Positions 5,548-7,327 of a DNA stretch of 7,327 nt are shown here, piece by piece (positions within the stretch are counted from its first letter, which is position 1; every line of letters begins with the position of its first letter). A program made the translations under genes and the position numbers. Source of the stretch: a bacterium. GTDB lineage: Bacteria > Desulfobacterota > Deferrisomatia > Deferrisomatales > BM512. The notes under the pieces are model-generated. The model was given only the letters and a program-made list of their open reading frames with translations, was not told where the DNA came from and did not search any database. The stretch lies in assembly GCA_009724975.1 (NCBI GenBank), contig SRXB01000099.1, positions 1 through 7,327 of the forward strand, read 5' to 3'.

Positions 5548-7327
5548 TCAAGCGTCGGGGAAGAGATTTCTCAAAGTTTTCTTCAGGAGGTTGCCGTCGA
5601 AGGATTCCTTCGGAAGGAAGGCGTTTATCCCTGCCTCGTAGCCCTTGGCCACAATCTCCTTGGTGCTTCTGACCGACATCATTATAACCGGCGTGTCGTC
5701 AAGCCTGTCGGCGCGCCTAATACGGCGCGTCAGCTCTATGCCGTCGACCTGTGGCATCTCAAGATCGGTGATGACGAGGTCGAAGACCTGGCTCTCCAGC
5801 GCCCGCCACCCTTCCGCCCCGTCCTGTGCCTGGGTCACCAGGTGCCCCATATCCGAGACGAGCGAGGATATGACGTGGCGCGAGGTTACGGCGTCGTCCA
5901 CAACCAGGACGTTGAGTGCGCGCTTGAGCTTCGGGGTTTTGAGCCTGCACGAGAACTCAAGCCCCGCCCACCGTTCATAAAGGTAGCGCACGTCCAGAAT
6001 CGGGGCGACCACTCCACCCTCCAGAACCGTGACGCCTATCACGCTTACGGCAACATCCTTCAGATGGCCGCCGATGTCCTTGATGAGTATCTCCTGTTCG
6101 GAGATGACTTTGTCAACCCCAATGGCCATGCGTTTGCCGCGATACGAGAGCACCACGATTTCGGTGTTTTTTTCCGGAGCCTTGTTCAAAAGGCCGAGCA
6201 GCGCGCCAAGGCTCACCAAGTGAAGCTTCTCCTCCCTGTAAGAGAGAAGGCCGCTCTTGGAGACGAGCTTTTGGACCGAGGCCACAACGCACTTTTCCAC
6301 GAAGATGGTCGGGATGGCGATGAAAAAACCGCCGGACTGCACCACTAAGCCGCGTATCGAGGACATGGACTTTGGCAGGTAAAGGCGAAAGCGCGTGAAC
6401 TTGCCTTTTTCGCTCTTTATCGACATTGAGCCCTGCAATTTTTCAAGGGTGTCCTTGACGACGTCAAGGCCCACCCCCCTTCCCGATATCTCGCTGGCGA
6501 CCTTGCGGGTGGTGAACCCGGGCTTCAAAAGCAGGGATATGAGGGCGTCGTCGCTCGCGTCGCGGGCTTCGGAGGGAAGGAGAAAACCCTTCTTAACCGC
6601 CGCCTCCCGCAAGGCCTCCACGTCAAGCCCCCTGCCATCGTCCTCAACTTCTAAGACAACAGCCCCCGGCTTGTGATAGGCGCGAAGCACCACCATTCCC
6701 GCCCGGGGCTTGCCAAGCGCCTCCCTATCGTCGGGAGACTCTATGCCGTGGTCCATCGAGTTTCGCACAAGGTGGGTCAGAGGGCCGCGTATCTCGTCTA
6801 TCAGGTTTTTGTCAATCTCGGTCCGCTCACCCTCCACCAAGAGGGAAAACTCCTTGCCGAGCTCGTGGCCAAGGTCGCGGGCCATGCGCGGGTAGCCCTC
6901 GAAAAGCTCCGAAAGCGAAACCATGCGCATGCCGATAAGGTCCTGTCGCAACTCGCCCGCGTAGGCCCCCTGCTGGTGGAGCTGATCCTCAAGCTGGCCG
7001 AAAAGGCGCGACGAGATAAGGAGGGGGTAGTTGGCCTTGAGGGAGGCCATGGTCCCTTCAATCTTCTTGAAGTTCACTATGGAGCTTTCGACCAGCTCGA
7101 AAAGGCCGTTGAGCCGGTCCAGCCGGACCTTCATGCCGTCCTGCACCACACCCTGGCCGGGCTTTGTCTCATGAAGGAGAAAGCGGGTCTGCCCCTCGCT
7201 CTTGTCTGGAGCACCTACCGCCTCTTTTGCCTCCGCGCCTCCTCTTTGCGGCGGTGGGGGCTCTTCGGCGGCCGCCGCCTCTTCCTCTGGAGGAGAGGGC
7301 TCGCCGCCGCCAGCGCCACGGCCAGCA
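5548..7327 (-). CDS. cheA: CheA-type hybrid histidine kinase with C-terminal receiver, 5' partial
   Basis: This is a cytoplasmic chemosensory kinase that phosphorylates response regulators under control of a receptor-CheW array. The frame stays open to the right edge; 592 residues are visible and the N-terminus, where the phosphoaccepting HPt domain should be, is missing. The first ~55 visible residues are a Glu/Pro/Ala/Gly-rich linker. Counting from the GTG at 7149: dimerisation domain about 5-75 (MKVRLDRLNGLFELV); ATPase domain about 80-260 with N-box HLVRNSMDHGIE (N130), G1 box EDDGRGLD (169-176), GFTTR (211-215) and G2 box GRGVGLDVV (223-231); CheW-like domain about 262-395; receiver about 411-533 with D418/D419, phosphoacceptor D462 in VITDLEMP and K514. 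This P3-P4-P5-REC order is that of WspE and FrzE. The GTG at 7149 is not a credible start, because it would remove the HPt domain and the frame continues upstream without a stop. Stop TGA is at 5550-5548. No CheR, CheW or receptor gene is in view; they may lie upstream of the kinase, beyond 7327. Confidence 0.94.
   Translation of the reverse strand, partial: AGRGAGGGEPSPPEEEAAAAEEPPPPQRGGAEAKEAVGAPDKSEGQTRFLLHETKPGQGVVQDGMKVRLDRLNGLFELVESSIVNFKKIEGTMASLKANYPLLISSRLFGQLEDQLHQQGAYAGELRQDLIGMRMVSLSELFEGYPRMARDLGHELGKEFSLLVEGERTEIDKNLIDEIRGPLTHLVRNSMDHGIESPDDREALGKPRAGMVVLRAYHKPGAVVLEVEDDGRGLDVEALREAAVKKGFLLPSEARDASDDALISLLLKPGFTTRKVASEISGRGVGLDVVKDTLEKLQGSMSIKSEKGKFTRFRLYLPKSMSSIRGLVVQSGGFFIAIPTIFVEKCVVASVQKLVSKSGLLSYREEKLHLVSLGALLGLLNKAPEKNTEIVVLSYRGKRMAIGVDKVISEQEILIKDIGGHLKDVAVSVIGVTVLEGGVVAPILDVRYLYERWAGLEFSCRLKTPKLKRALNVLVVDDAVTSRHVISSLVSDMGHLVTQAQDGAEGWRALESQVFDLVITDLEMPQVDGIELTRRIRRADRLDDTPVIMMSVRSTKEIVAKGYEAGINAFLPKESFDGNLLKKTLRNLFPDA

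Noticed and set aside
7147..7149. GTG as the start of the CheA gene
   Set aside because: The frame continues upstream with no stop to the window edge, and a start here would leave a CheA without its phosphoaccepting HPt domain; no convincing ribosome binding site precedes it.

Overview
This GC-rich window reads as a piece of a diderm (Gram-negative) bacterial chromosome. The presence of apolipoprotein N-acyltransferase (Lnt) implies an outer-membrane lipoprotein pathway. The gene content (hybrid CheA, CheB, REC-GGDEF, lnt next to prfB) fits a deltaproteobacterium-like (Desulfobacterota or Myxococcota) or similar environmental lineage. That assignment is inference; there is no rRNA or marker phylogeny here. 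There are no mobile elements, tRNAs or CRISPR arrays. Coding density is very high, with no gene-free stretch over about 70 bases.

Layout: positions 2-766 (+ strand) hold the 3' part of a gene for a Lys/Ala/Glu-rich, repeat-containing, probably coiled-coil protein that I cannot name. It converges on a four-gene minus-strand cluster that fills the rest. A hairpin flanked by A and T tracts (778-804) lies between them and can end transcription from both sides. Reading along the minus strand from the right edge, the cluster is: a CheA-type hybrid histidine kinase (5' end outside the window, stop at 5548); a four-domain protein REC-CheB methylesterase-REC-GGDEF (5515-3485); lnt (3513-1957, start overlapping the previous gene by 29 bases); and prfB (1928-830), encoding peptide release factor 2 through the classic +1 programmed frameshift.

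How they work together: the kinase and the four-domain protein look like the output half of a Wsp-like 'alternative cellular function' chemosensory pathway. In Pseudomonas the genes wspE (CheA-REC hybrid), wspF (CheB) and wspR (REC-GGDEF) are consecutive. Here the wspF-like and wspR-like parts are one continuous reading frame in the same order. One polypeptide would therefore both demethylate receptors (adaptation) and make cyclic di-GMP (output), each part with its own receiver that the same CheA could phosphorylate. All visible catalytic residues are intact, including a c-di-GMP inhibitory I-site. The fusion is the most interesting item in the window. The tight link to lnt and prfB suggests cotranscription of housekeeping genes with the signalling genes, but no functional connection can be shown from sequence.

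The second notable item is the prfB frameshift: the gene's true start is at 1928, and a conventional call would truncate the protein by 36 residues.
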